64,000 bases of DNA. Origin: Anarhynchus alexandrinus. Taxonomy: Eukaryota; Chordata; Aves; Charadriiformes; Charadriidae. The DNA is taken from the NCBI GenBank assembly GCA_008711295.1, contig VUYV01000047.1:2337480-2401479 (forward strand), given 5' to 3'. The position numbers and the translations under genes were made by a program. Shown in pieces: positions 12,966 through 25,097 of this stretch; position 1 is the stretch's first letter; every line of letters starts with the position of its first letter. Below the pieces are notes generated by a model, which ran no database searches, was not told the origin of the DNA, and saw only the letters and a list, made by a program, of their open reading frames with translations.

Positions 12966-13504
12966 AGAGGAGGGTCCGTTCACTTTCGTTCCTCCTCCAG
13001 TGCCTGTTTCTTCCTTTCTTAAGTCTCCCTTCAAAAATACTCGTGTTTCTCTAGATCTTCCCATTAGCTAGAAGACCAGACATTTCAGTCCATCGGTAAC
13101 GTTTTAAAGCATTTTATCAGCCTATATAATTTTATAATCGTTTTGTTATTTTCACTAACAAAAAAAAATGCAACTGATCAGACACCTAATGCTACTTAAG
13201 TGCACATAGATTTTTTTGTGGTTGAATAATAACATCTGTTTTGATTTTCCAGCCACAAAAGTGCGTTTAATCTGGCCTTCCTTTATTTGAACTTTTCACA
13301 TCTGCTCAGGCCTGCTTCCCATAAACTAAATACCCGATCCTTTCACAATGTAGGAAATTTACCTGCACCAGTTGTCCCCGCTCCAAAGACTTCTTTATAG
13401 GAGCCAGATAAAAACGTCAAAAGACTAATAAATGTAGTCTTAGTGCACTGTATATTTATTAAACATTACTATTTATTTTCTCAGTCCCAAATGGTTGGTA
13501 TTCA

Positions 13505-13590
13505 CAGGCCTAATCCCGCAAAACTCATTTTCATGAATGAACTCATTTACTTTTATTGAATAAAGTATGTTATAGGATGGTGCCCCATAT
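13505..13590. mobile_element. Candidate old amniote interspersed repeat
   Basis: The segment starts with GGCCTAATCCCGCAAAACTC and continues with alternating ACTCAT/GAATGA-type words. This resembles a repeat I remember as common in turtle and crocodilian genomes (a 'cctgatcctgcaa' start followed by 'actcatgtgagta' motifs). The family name is not certain and divergence is high. Confidence 0.3.
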
Positions 13591-13591
13591 T

Positions 13592-15754
13592 CCACACAAA
13601 ATTTAGAGATAAACTTGTATGCAATACGTTACTACATCAGCTACAAATTCAATCAATCAGAAATTATGGGGATGGTCAGATGCACTGTGCTTTCAGCAAA
13701 TAAAGGAAGCCATAAGGAGAATTCAATATGCCATTTTCAGGATTATCTCCAAAGACTTGGTAGCGGATTTTGAAAGTTTTGACTTATTTTGATCTCTTCA
13801 GAAGTCAGCAAAGTCAGGAAGGAAAACAAACCTAATCAGAAACACTTTTCCTTTTTTTTAATTAGGGATTTAGTTTCTAACTGTAGCTCAGATCCCCAAA
13901 CTTAGATATGTTTATTTTGGAAAAAAAAAAAAAAAGAAAATGGAAGTGAAGGATATGAAACCTCAGCTGAAGAAAAATGGGCTTAAGGGTTTTGTCACCA
14001 ACATTACCAGGATGGGAAATGTGTCCCAGGTATGAGGCAAATGTTAAGGATCGTTCTTTAAACTCAGAGCTACACTACAGAAGAATTTTGCTCTGCTGAT
14101 GTGACCAGAGAGATATGCAAAAAACCACCCTCTCAGCAGCCCCTTCATAACATCTTCCTCTATTCAGCATTTTTTTCCAGTGTTACGAAAATATATCTGG
14201 AGAACTCCTACATCCCTGGTCCCATGCAGCTGAGGCTGTGTCTGCTGCAAATCTGCAATATTGGGCCACTTTTCTCAGATGGATAACTCAGCAGCTTCAA
14301 AGCAAAGAAAAGCACACTGTTTGCAAAGCAGCTGCGAATCCAGGTTTTCCTTGTCTCAGGGCACCAGGAGCACCTCTTCTCTTCAAAGTCTCCTACCTCT
14401 GTTGTAGCGAGGCAACAAGGTTTCTTTCATTTATGTTTTTTCAAACCTTTAACAAAACTTAAGCTCTATGATTTGGCAATCTCATTAAATATAGCTTTAT
14501 CAAGCCAAAACACCCACCAGCACCGGTGTCTTAAATAGATGTGAGATAGGAAAATACAACGAGGAACACAGTGGTTTTGGGAACAGTTGGAGAGGAATGG
14601 CAATATCTATGTGCTGCCCTTGATTTACACCTTGATTTTTTCCTTCTGCACAAAGGATTGAAAGTGCGTCATGATGGAACAGTTGTGAGAATCACAAAGA
14701 ACTTAACAAGTCAGAAATGGATTAAAAAGCACTTTATGGCTTGTTAAAGAAATCCCCCTGTTCCTCAGAAGCATTTTTAGCATCTTATTAGCGGTATTTG
14801 ATCTGACTAACATATTGACTAGTCATTTGAATAGGAGATGAATCCTTTTTGATGGACCACAAAGGGAGTATAAATTCAAATGAGGCACTTCTCCAAATTT
14901 TTATTTTAGTATAACCCCAAAGAGCCAATAACATCTGTAAAGGTTTTTTTCTGTGCCCCACAAAAGACTATCCTAATGATCTTTTAAATCATGCATCCTT
15001 TTCTTCCTTAAAAGTAATTGTTGCATTTGTATTTAACTCAAATAATAGTGAGGTGTAAGGTCTCTTTCACCTGCTTTCTAAAATGTCCAGTACGTATTTT
15101 GCCTAAGAAAATACTTTAAGCCAATGCCGCCTTCAACATTTTTCCTTAAACAGTTTGTCATGAAACCAGTACTTTATCATCAGTTGAATTCACCATCAAT
15201 GTTTCTCTCGTACGAAGTAGTTCAGAATTTGACAAATGAAAAACACGAGAGACCTATCAGAGAAATATGCAAAAAGCCTCAGTTCTTTCAATTGATCTCT
15301 GATCTGAAATGGTTCCAATCTATTCAATCTATGCTGTTTAGGACTAGTTTCAGTGTCACCAATACGAACCTCGCTATGGAGTTAATGGGCAGACCTACCA
15401 TTGTCTTCCATTTGGCAAAAGCCAGAAAAACTTGTTTCCAGTCATTTTTGAGCAGTTTTATGCTATCTAAGATTTTGCACTTAGCAATAAGTTGGAGACC
15501 TCCAGTTCATTTTGAAAACAGTAATTTATAGCTACACAGACATTATGATTTTACAGTGTTTTGATAGTTACGCCTTCACTATCCACACGGAACATTTAAA
15601 AATGGATTAGAAGCCATTAATCTTGGAAATATGAGGGGTTCACAGCCTAAAGAGGAACACAGAGAATTGACAGTCTAAGTCTTTCTCTGCATGTAGGCAT
15701 AGTGTTTTATTATTGTATTATACCCTATTCTAGGAACAGGTCAAGTATTATAAC
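13592..15754. other. Unique noncoding stretch
   Basis: No gene recognised. An A15 run sits at 13921-13935. The words AGAGATATGCAAAAAAC (near 14108) and AGAAATATGCAAAAAGC (near 15261) resemble each other but share no flanking similarity. A 135-codon plus-strand frame at 15124-15531 has no recognisable domain. Confidence 0.55.
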
Positions 15755-15882
15755 CATATTGTGGTGAAAGTACTGGATTATAAACCAGGGATCTGAGTAC
15801 TTTGTCACAGGTACTCTTATTGACCTTGGACAAGTAATTCAATTCGAAACCACTTTAGGCAGTTCCTGTCTTGTTACAATCT
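15755..15882 (+). mobile_element. MIR-like SINE
   Basis: The hallmark MIR core word is readable: TTGACCTTGGACAAGTAATTC at 15820-15840 (family version: 'tgaccttgggcaagt'). It is preceded by a diverged GTGGTGAAAGTACTGG head (15761-15776), and a GGCAGTTCCTGTCTT segment follows where MIR has 'tgcctcagtttcctcatct'. Order and spacing fit MIR on the plus strand. Such elements predate the amniote radiation, which agrees with the heavy decay. Confidence 0.6.
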
Positions 15883-16964
15883 CCAACAGCACTAAGCGCA
15901 TCGGGTCCCCATACAAAATTTCATCCTTCAGGCACAACTATAATCGTAGCCTCCCACTTCATTAAAAGTTTTTCATTTTAAAGTTTAAATACCTTAAAGT
16001 TAGAGATCAGGTCAAATCAAATCCGTGTATTTTCTCCACCTCTGCCTTGAAATATGGGGGAGATTGACTCGATCCAGACTTTTGCAGTAGGCTGTTAATT
16101 CCACCAGAGCCTGACCTCAGACGCTTGGTTCAAATATGCCTACGCTCTGATGGATGTCGGGTCCAAATCCAAATCTGGATCCCAAACTTGCGGTATGGGC
16201 CCATCTGTACTTGAAAGCAACGTTTTAAAGAAAGAGGAAAGCTAAGATCATGAAAATCTCTATTTGAATACCGCATACAACAGATTTATGAACCTAAGCA
16301 ACTACTTTTTTTTCCTGTGTAAAATCAAAACTACCACAGGATTTCCCGTCCATATATACCATATGCTTTTTCCAACTTTGTTTAAAATTCCTAGCTTCCA
16401 AATATTCTGAAACTTCTGAGCATCTACTGTTTTTCTGCGAGCTTTATCTGCTCTGCAAACTAAGCTATAGTCAAGAATTAATTTTTGTATAGGAAAAGTG
16501 ATTTTATCTATTTAGTTTTGCAATATGGTTATGACTGGTGAAAGCATCGTACACAACGAAACCCTTGGGTAACAGCCTGAAATATGATTAATTCTCTTAA
16601 ATGACAAGCCTGTTTATTTCACTGTAACTGACTGTATACATTGGGTCAAGACGCATGGCAAACCCAAGTCCTGCAAACCGCCAGTGCACGCCTGGCAGGA
16701 TCTTCTGAGTGCAGTCTTCATTTAGAGAAGAGTCAGAAGCATGTCAAGCAAAACACCAACAACACTAAAGGAAACTTATAAATGTTTGCAAATTTGTTTT
16801 ATGGATTAATGACCCTACATATAAGAATTGACATTTCCAGGACAAATCACTTCTTTATCCTACAAATATTTCAGCAGTTTTTGCTTACACCAAAGCAGAG
16901 GCAAATTTTTCCTTCTTCAGATCAAACGAGACCTAAAATCTGGGAAGATTTAACAGTAAAATAA

Positions 16965-17130
16965 AAACAATGGGGAATGTAAATGTTAACCATCTGCAAT
17001 TGTCGTTACTGCTATTTCTTATTATGTGATATCTCTATCAATGGCATTATAGTTTTACTTTTGTTATCTCTTGCAACTTTTCAATCTAATACGGTTAATC
17101 ATTGATAAACAAACCCTTTGACTGACTTAA
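16965..17130. promoter_or_regulatory. Candidate conserved noncoding element
   Basis: AT-rich, non-repetitive sequence with clustered developmental factor words, including a forkhead-like ATAAACAAA and a TCF/LEF-like CCTTTGA close together at about 17105-17121, plus TTAATCATTGAT. Motif density alone is weak evidence; no conservation data are available here. Confidence 0.25.
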
Positions 17131-17365
17131 AAAGTGGCAATCATCTCATCTAAATTTAACCGTGTAAAAGTCAAACACCTACTCTAAGCTACTCGTGAAG
17201 GCTCCTTCTATAGATAGTGGTGACAGATTGGCATTTTCAGAGAGAGACTTATCCTACCTGTCTTACACACTTGTTTTAAGATGGGATTAATCACCTTCTG
17301 GAAGTACTTTCTTCTTTTTCTTTCCTTGGACTGACTTCAGTAGAAAGCAACACACCTGTTTTGTC

Positions 17366-17394
17366 AAAAAAAAAAGAAAAGGAAAAAAAAAAAA
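17366..17394. repeat. A-rich tract
   Basis: Three A runs separated by single or double G. Low-complexity DNA. Confidence 0.8.
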
Positions 17395-20300
17395 GTCCCG
17401 AGAGATTATTTCAGGCCTTGATCTCGAATCCACAAAGGTGTTTACCCCCAAAAGTACAGTTCCTTTAGGATGCAGAAAGTCTCCTCCTAAAGGCAGATGG
17501 GAAGAAGGAAGGTGGAGAGAGACAGGAGCACAGCCAGTGTTTATAATTGCGCTTGTCACCTGCCCCAGCTCTCTGCCTTCAGGGCTGGTGACAAGCAACG
17601 CTAAGGAGAACCAAAGCACAAGGGATTCTTGGGCGTTTTTACTCTGTGTTGCTTTATCCACAGAAACCATGGGGATTGCCATAGTTTCACTCTCGGTGGA
17701 ATTCCAGTGACAGAAACGTTTTCCAGGCTTTGGCAGGAGAAGGGGACTGGCCAATAGCTATTCTCCTTCAGCAGAAGCAAAGCAAAACCGGCATCTCCCT
17801 TTTTCACATGAGATCAGCTCCAGCTCAACACAGAGAAGGACCACACACCAACCATTGCTTCAGGACATGAGCCTTAGGAGGCAATTCAACGGAAACTTCT
17901 AATACCCTTAAAATCATTCAAATGAAAAGATGCTGAAGCTGATGAGGGAAGAAACATTCTTCTTGGCGTCTCTCCATTTTAAATTCTGCTATAGTGACAG
18001 TATCTGGATTAGACTCCAGGACAGTATTTCTGAAACAGCAGGAACCCTGCTTACTGCATCAGTTTTAAATTATAAGCCTTCCAAAGATGTCAACACCACT
18101 TTCCTGGAGACTTTCCTGAAATTAAAACACTGAGCTCTTCCCCTGAGCCTTCAGAGAGTCATATGGATCCATCGCCCGGTGCCACCATTTGTATTATGAT
18201 TTGCCTATGTTGGGTCACTGCTACTTCTTCATTTCTGCTCTATAGTCAGCCTCGCTCTTTGATGTTACTCAGTCACTATTTCCTTTCCCTTTACTTTTAT
18301 CTCTGTCCTGGCATTCTTCCTTTAAGCATCCTCTCTACCAGATGGTCTCCATCTCTCCTTCAGAAGTGCCCAAAATATTCCTACTGCCTCCTCTTGATCT
18401 TCCCCCAGCAGCAAACCTCTTCATCCTACAGAGCTCAAATACCAATGGATTTCTCCTCCTTGCTGCTCTGCATCTTTCTTGCACTTTGAAAAGGAATTCA
18501 CTGGAAGCAGCTAACCTCCAATCCTCATTATGCACGAAGCACTCATTTATAAGAGTTTACCCAGGAGAAAAATTCAGATGGGATATACGCTGGTACAATT
18601 GCGTTTTTTCAAGTGGAAGCGCATCTGATGTCTGCATGCCGAACTGGAGCTCTAGTTTTGAACAGGAGCTCCAACTTTTTCATTTGGAAATCCATATGGA
18701 TCCTTTAATCTGAAGGTCAAAACAGCTTTCATGAAAGATACTGAAAACAATGATACTTTATATTCACCAGCATAATTATATAAAGATGATTCAATATTGT
18801 AGTATCATCAGAGGATTCAACAAAGTCTCTGTATTATGTATTTTTAAGATGGGGTTTAGAGACTTTAAGATGAGGCTTCAGAAGTTTACAGAGAGAAAAA
18901 AAAATCTTGTCACAATTTATATCTTCCTAATAGGTCACTGAAGCTCTGAGGATAACAATTGCTTTTACTTGCAGTTGGCAGTGCACTATAATCAAGAATA
19001 AAGCTCTAGATATTTTTGTGGAAGTACAAGCACTTACTAAATGCAGCGGCATAATAATGTATTATATATTATACAAATACAGCGAGGTGGGATTTGTGTT
19101 TGTCTCTTTGCAAGAGAAGAAAGAACTCAGAAATGACCTTCTGTTCTTAAGTTTCTTTGAAAAAGGCTTGGCCTGAAACCACTTCACTACTATTGATATA
19201 GTCTGTTTTTGTACATAAATCTTAAATGTAAGCATTGCTTCAAAAATAACTAAGCAATCACAAAGCTTTACTTTTCAGATTCAATTGCCTTCAAATCCTT
19301 TACTGAAGTTCCCTTGGCACTGTCACTTCAAACTCAGGATAATGCCGTATAGTGTTTCGCAGTTTCAGTAAAACAAAAGCCGTATTGAATAAATATGTGT
19401 GAAAACGCTGCAAACAAAACCATCTCGGCAGTCACCACCTGACCGGCTCGTGGTGACCCTCCCTGGTGACCCGCGTGGGCTCGGCGCTCGACTTCTTGGC
19501 ATATCACAGCACTGTTCAGTTCCACCGTCTTTGTCCTTAAAACCGCAGCAAAACACAGGTTTTCCTTGCAGAAACCAAACAGCAGGCTTTAGACATCAAG
19601 GAACAGCAAGGTGACCTAGGATTTCCATATGCAGGAAGCTGCTGATCAAATAGTGTATCCTTTTTTAATCTGCTTCTTGCATCGTGAATATACAGAAAAC
19701 CTTATGGTTCTGATAATCCCTTAACTCTGGGTTTTGTAAGGAGAGCTTACAACTCTACCTCGTCATGTAAATATAAAGGCAGAATAAAAAAAAAAATCTA
19801 GTATTTACTATCGGGTGCCTCGTTCTGCTCTGAAAAAGGATGACTCAGGAATGTTTTCCTTTTTTCCACACATCATCTTCCAGCATATCCTACACTTCCC
19901 TGTATTTAAAATAGTCGCTCAGCCCCATAGATCCCATTACTGCAGCGAGACAGCAGCACGTGCCATCGTCCCAGTGGTCAGGTTTCCCTCACCTCTCGGG
20001 ACCGTGGTCTCCGGCGGCCGGGTCACTGAAAGGGGAGCCAGACGGCGATTAGTTGCTGACTTTCAGGCACTCACTGTTGGCAAGAGGTGCATGGCTAGTG
20101 CGGGTTCACAGCTGACTGCACCAAACAACTGCCGAGCAGGACAGGGGCCGCTCAATTAGATTTGATCTTGCTTACAAAAAAGGTTATTAATGTGCTGCAA
20201 CCTTGTATTTCACTTTGCTGTCAAAGAGCCTCGACCGCCTTCAGAAGCACAAAGCATCTCATAATAAAACGTGGTTTTGTTAAGCAGGTGAGGTAACGGG

Positions 20301-21280
20301 GATTTTCAGCTGCGAAAGGTTCATTTCAATATGTTTGCACTAACAGGAAAGACTTGTCAATTCTATTTCTGACTCATTAAGTCAATTTAAAAAAAAAAAA
20401 AAACCACGTACCAAGTACTTGTTAAAAAGCAACTTCATAAGCTACAGAATAAGGAACAACAAATGGACTGTTTATAAAAAATAAGAATCACTGTGGACCT
20501 GTAGTTCACATACCAAGAATGAGAGGGACACCAAGTTCCCAGAAAAGATGCTGCTTTCCTCTGAAGACTACAAATATCCAGCAGGGATGACAGTACAAAT
20601 GGATAGCGGGGTTGAGGTAACACAATTTTATCTCACCTGAACATGAGGTGGTCCCAGCTCTGCCCGACACCCTGGCATCCCTGTGTCTATGAAGCCAATG
20701 ATGGGGTTTTCCCTTCAATTGTGCATTTCTAAACCCTTTATTTCCATCAACCCCACCAGCAATGGCTCGTGCCCAAAGCAGAGCCTGGGGAGGTGGCCTT
20801 GTCACAGGCAGCCTTCACTTAATGGTGGGACAGCTACCAACGCTTGGTTCTCCACACTTCACATCATGATGCGCAGCAGACGTCCAACTCCTTGCTGTCA
20901 GAAAGGGCAGATAAAAAAAAACCAAACCAGTGAATAAATACTACAAATTGAGGTAGGGTCAGCTCTGCAATATAGGAGATCCGACCAGACAGAGGGAGGA
21001 AAAATTTTCTCGCAGATTAGAAGCAGATAAATAAGCGAGAGAGAGAAGGAAGGAAAACATGCAATACAGAAAGGAAGATAAGAAAGAAGCTGTTCATCTT
21101 ATGTACGGGAACCAACTGCTGCATATGTTTTTCCTCTGTAATTTTAGTAACTATCCCCAAGTTGTTAATCTGAAACACTTTGCAGGAAGTGGACCACCTA
21201 TTTAATTTGAAATGTTGTTTGGAATGCTACTGGATTTTCAGATAATTCAGCTAACACACTGGACACTCAATCTGCACATC

Positions 21281-21350
21281 ATAAGGGCTATGGCCAGGAT
21301 TTTCACGCGTAGATGTAGATGTCTTGCTTAGGAAAACAGGCACCTAAGCA
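21281..21350. mobile_element. Candidate old amniote repeat next to CR1
   Basis: The words GGCCAGGATTTTCAC, GATGTAGATGTCTTGC and CAGGCACCTAAGCAT appear in the order of a repeat remembered from reptile genomes ('ccagatttt ... gatgcagatag ... ggcacctaag'). It ends shortly before a younger CR1 copy. The identification rests on memory of the pattern only. Confidence 0.35.
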
Positions 21351-21395
21351 TTCATGCTCAATCATTTGTATTTGCATGCTTACACATTCTTCTTA

Positions 21396-21928
21396 CTCTC
21401 TTGAGACCCCACCTGGAGTACTGCATCCAGCTGTGGAGGCCCCAACATAAGAAGGACGTGGACCTGCTGGAGCATGTCCAGAGGAGGGCCGCGAGGATGA
21501 TCCAAGGGCTGGAGCACCTCTCCTATGAGGAGAGGCTGAAAGAGTTGGGGCTGTTCAGCCTGGAGAAGAGAAGGCTCCGGGGAGATCTTATTGCGGCCTT
21601 CCAGTCCCTAAAGGGCCTACAGGAGAGCTGGGGAAGGACTTTTTACTGGGGCATGGAGTGATAGGACGAGGGGGAATGGCTTCAAACTGGAAGAGGGCAG
21701 GTTTAGATTGAACATTAGGAAGAAGTTTTTCACTTTGAGGGTGGTGAGGCACTGGAACAGGTTGCCCAGAGAGGTTGTTGAGGCCCCATCCCTGGAGGTG
21801 TTCAAGGCCAGGCTGGACGTGGCCTTGGGCAGCCTGGTCTGGTGGGAGGTGTCCCTGCCTATGGCAGGGGGGTTGGAACTCGATGATCTTCAAGGTCCTT
21901 TCCAACCTAAACCATTCTATGATTCTAA
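21396..21928 (+). mobile_element. CR1 LINE, 5'-truncated, intact 3' end
   Basis: The copy begins inside the C-terminal part of the reverse-transcriptase ORF. Frame 21401-21661 reads [11 protein letters not shown]..., followed by a [21 protein letters not shown] motif and [16 protein letters not shown], all typical of CR1 ORF2. The ORF is disturbed after the 'LKGL' position, where the usual continuation is missing. The 3' untranslated part follows through a GGCAGGGGGGTTGGAACT word (21862-21879) and finishes with CATTCTATGATTCTA, the CR1 terminus. This is the best-preserved CR1 in the window. It encodes no working protein: the endonuclease and most of the polymerase are absent. Confidence 0.95.
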
Positions 21929-23134
21929 GATAACTGTTTATTGGCAATATCAAATAGAAAACTTCATCCCGGTTACATATGCGTTACTGCAGACACACAG
22001 CCATCCACCACAGTTAGCGAGGGTGAGCACATACTAAGCCCAAAAATAAAGGTTATTTCCAATGTAATTAATACAAAACCAAATAGCCTGTAAACTAAGG
22101 TGACTTCTCGTTCATAAATTAACACAGAATAGCCTGGTGGGAATGCAACGTGTGCAGGTTTCACACATGGCAAAAGTTTGCAAGCGGTTGTGTCCGTTAC
22201 CAGGTGAAGGTTGTGTTACCAACAAGCACGTTTTCGTCTGGCCTTAGACTTTAAAATAACAGTAAAATATCAAATGCAAACAGTTTTTTTCTTTCTTTTG
22301 GGATTTGGCATATGTGCTATAACCGACATAGATGGAAACTTCTAAAATAAATTAAGGAATGTACTTGTCAGTTTATTAATCAAAGTTTACCTGCTTCACA
22401 TTACACGGAGACAAATTAAACAAGCTACCATGGTACTCAGAAAACATCTGCTAACAAAGTCACAAGTAATGATAAACAAACTTGAGTTCCCTTTGTGGTT
22501 GATTTCCATCCAGCTGCATTTAATTATAAAAGAGCTATCAAAGAAAGCTCCCCATTAGCAGCTAATTCAGAATGACTTCAGAAGAAAATCCCAGAGCCTC
22601 CAGTGATATCTCTCCAACAACTTTCTCATCTCTGCAAGTGATTGAGAAGAGCTGAATTAGACCAGTTTAGTGATCAGTCCTCCTGCTAACTGCCAGAGTA
22701 AAACGAAGATGATATATCTTTTCAGTACCTGTGATTGCCTGTTTTCAAAGCACTCCTATTGGTAGGACCTATAAGATCCAGAAGACTCTCTCTCGCAAGT
22801 AATCTCTGCCAAAAGCATCAGTGCCAATGAGCAATACAGAGATAACTCTGAAAATTGCTGAAAAACTGCTCTGAAAATTTCTAAAGCAGAGCGTCTGCTG
22901 ATATTACTGAGAAAGCGAGAAAATTTGTTGCTACACGTTTTTTAATAAAGTCTCTTTGACTTTGGTATTTTTCACAATGAAATTGAAGATATAGACATTT
23001 ATAAATATCTTATTCTGGTTTACATCAGCCCGGAACTTTTACGTTGATGTAGCAAGAGATGTGTATTACCCCAAACTGATGCCCTGAACCAGCATGACCA
23101 CACCAGATTGATATTAAATATAGCAGCCACTCTT

Positions 23135-23190
23135 AAAAAAACCCAAAAATGAAACAAACAAAACAAAACAACAAAAACAAAAAAAAGAAA
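23135..23190. repeat. (CAAAA)n-like A-rich simple repeat
   Basis: Imperfect units of CAAAA, CAAA and GAAA. Low-complexity DNA. Confidence 0.85.
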
Positions 23191-23279
23191 GAAAACAGCA
23201 AATACACCAGGGTTGCCCTATTACTCCTTAAATTGAGAAATTTTGGTAATTCTATGGATAGGCAACCTATCCGTCAAAC

Positions 23280-23301
23280 AAAAAAAAAGAAAAAAAAGAA
23301 A
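23280..23301. repeat. A-rich tract
   Basis: Runs of A interrupted by single G residues. Confidence 0.8.
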
Positions 23302-24119
23302 TCTTTTCAATGCACTCAGAACTAATACTGATTTTTCTAAAATTCCATAAAGTCCAGCAATAATGAACCCCCAAAAGGGCTCTGTGTACACAGCTCAGTA
23401 AAGCACAAGCAACTTGTACTATATTCCTGTTGGAAGGCTGGATACTGGAGGAGGCAAGCATGATAAAACACTGAATGATTATTTTTTTCTCTCTCTCTCT
23501 TACTCCTTTTCTTTAAGACAGTAATGGGCGATTCTTCCCTGAAACCTAGCTGCTATCTGGCCAGCAAGCAAATACGAAATCAAAAACCCAGTGTGCCAGA
23601 TATGCACAGCTGTATTTGTGCTTCTGCAGCTCCCAGAGGAAAGCACACCACATGTCGGTTACTTGACTTAGGGTGGGTTGGTGAGGTGTAAGTTAAAAGG
23701 GCAGCTGTACACTCTGGGAAATTCTCCAGATTCATTTTCTACCAATTGCTTTAACAACGCCACAAGCGGCGGTGCAGAGGTAGGGATGCTGGGTAACACA
23801 GGTAGAAAATAGGAAAACTTTTCCTACAGCTTATTTCTTATTCGGTCCCCAGGCTCTCTTGAAAAATCTGTAGGCACTTTATAGAGGATTTTTTTCCCTG
23901 CAAGAATAAAGGGGTTGGCTCTGATTGCTGCTATTCTCAGAGGTTAAGGGAAGAAAAGACATTATTATATATCCACATGGTAATCAACCAAGGTTTCATG
24001 TAACTATTGCTGTTGATGTGGTTCTTCCTGGCTCTTCTAGAACACAATTTATTGGTGTACCTGGCCTAGAAGTTTGAGAGCCGAAGGAAGAAAATGATAA
24101 CAGGGTTTAACAGACCCTT

Positions 24120-24133
24120 TGTTTACGTAAACA
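24120..24133. promoter_or_regulatory. Head-to-head forkhead-type palindrome
   Basis: TGTTTACGTAAACA is a perfect 14-bp palindrome made of two abutting inverted copies of the core forkhead word TGTTTAC. The forkhead (FOX) family binding word is well established; that this particular site is bound is inference. Confidence 0.3.
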
Positions 24134-24334
24134 TCCATCCACAATCTGTGTCTGATGGGGTGAACATACGGCTTTAATTTTACCCTTGGCACATGGATCA
24201 AACAATGTTGCCAATATCTATTGTTCTCCTCATAACAATATGCCTGGTGGTTTCAACATATCCTCTCCATTAGCTGGCTCCAGATCAAGCATTACTGTGT
24301 ATGTGCTTGTGTCTTCATAAAACTGGAATATGGA

Positions 24335-24361
24335 TTTTTTTTTTTTAATTTTTTTTTTTTT
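24335..24361. repeat. T-rich tract
   Basis: Two T runs separated by AA. Low-complexity DNA. Confidence 0.8.
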
Positions 24362-25009
24362 CCTTTGTACCAAATGTGTAAGAAGGAAGGCAGTTGAGAA
24401 TGGTGGTCAACCGTCCCTGTGAGTCATGAGCACAGCTCACTTCGGATCACGTGGCGGAGCCGACACGACACATGGGTGGGAAGAAGGGGTTGGTTTGGAT
24501 TTGCAAAGCCCCAGCCATATAGTTTAGGTTTTTCAAAAACCAGAGGAAGTGGTGAGTCAGATCCTTATCCCATTTTATCTGGGCTTTAGCAAACCTTTCT
24601 GGATTTCATCCATCTCTGATCTACACCAGCCCTGCTCTGGAGCATGGACACACCAGGTAGCTGCAAGAAGAAGGGTTTTGATTGCTTTTTCTTGTGTTTC
24701 CCACCACCCCACCTTATTTTTTCAGTTTCAGTCACTATTTGCTGCAGAAGAGCGTGATAATGCTCTTTTTCTTTTATAAATATGCAGGTTCTGTAGAGGC
24801 AGCGTGACAGAGGAGATTGGGATACGGGGAACAGCACGAGGAGAAACCTCAGATGGGCTCCCCGAGCCAGAGTAGCTTGTCATCGCCACGCTAATCTTCT
24901 CAGCTCCTGCCTCGGTCTCTGGATCAGCAGCACTGCTTTCTTACATTTCCAGCAGCAATCAAACTTGACATATCCCCTCTACATTGTGCTGTACTTCAGC
25001 CTGTACTTC

Positions 25010-25097
25010 CAAAGGTTTGATCTAAAATTCACTTAAGTCAATGGAAGGAATATCTCATTGCCTTGAACGTACTTTGGATCTGGCACCTTCTTTCCCC
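25010..25097. mobile_element. Candidate foldback (palindromic) amniote repeat
   Basis: The left half (GATCTAAAATTCACTTAAGT, from about 25019) and the reverse complement of the right half (AGATCCAAAGTACGTTCAAG, about 25065-25084) are similar, so the segment folds on itself. Word order (gatc.aaa, cacttaagtcaatgg, cattgccttgaacg, actttggatctgg) matches a self-complementary repeat remembered as abundant in turtles, crocodilians and birds. A MITE-like origin is plausible; the exact family is not known to me. Confidence 0.4.

Larger units (their letters stand above)
10185..13504. other. Unique noncoding stretch with hairpin and tandem duplication
   Basis: No gene recognised. A GC-rich patch with several CpGs lies at 10440-10735. 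Its overlapping frames (89, 95 and 90 codons) are products of that composition. The rest is AT-rich unique sequence; the hairpin at 11632 and the duplication at 12899 are listed separately. Confidence 0.55.
15883..21280. other. Unique noncoding stretch
   Basis: No gene recognised. It includes A-rich tracts at 17366-17394 and 20389-20403, a possible conserved AT-rich block at 16965-17130 listed separately, and small CpG-richer patches at 19430-19500 and 19930-20155. The 155-codon minus-strand frame at 17287-17754 is partly made of the A/T-rich tract and overlaps other frames. A segment near 16140-16195 with GGTCCAAATCCAAATCTGG may be a relic of an old foldback repeat. Confidence 0.5.
21929..25009. 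other. Unique noncoding stretch
   Basis: No gene recognised. Contains a small 23-bp tandem similarity (CTCTGAAAATT at 22846 and 22869), a CAAAA-rich tract near 23135-23190, an A-rich tract at 23280-23301, a short CT run near 23488-23501 and a T-rich tract at 24335-24361. A perfect forkhead-type palindrome at 24120 is listed separately. Confidence 0.55.

Noticed and set aside
14101..15275. Repeat pair based on similar 'AGAxATATGCAAAAA' words
   Set aside because: Similarity covers under 20 bases with unrelated flanks.
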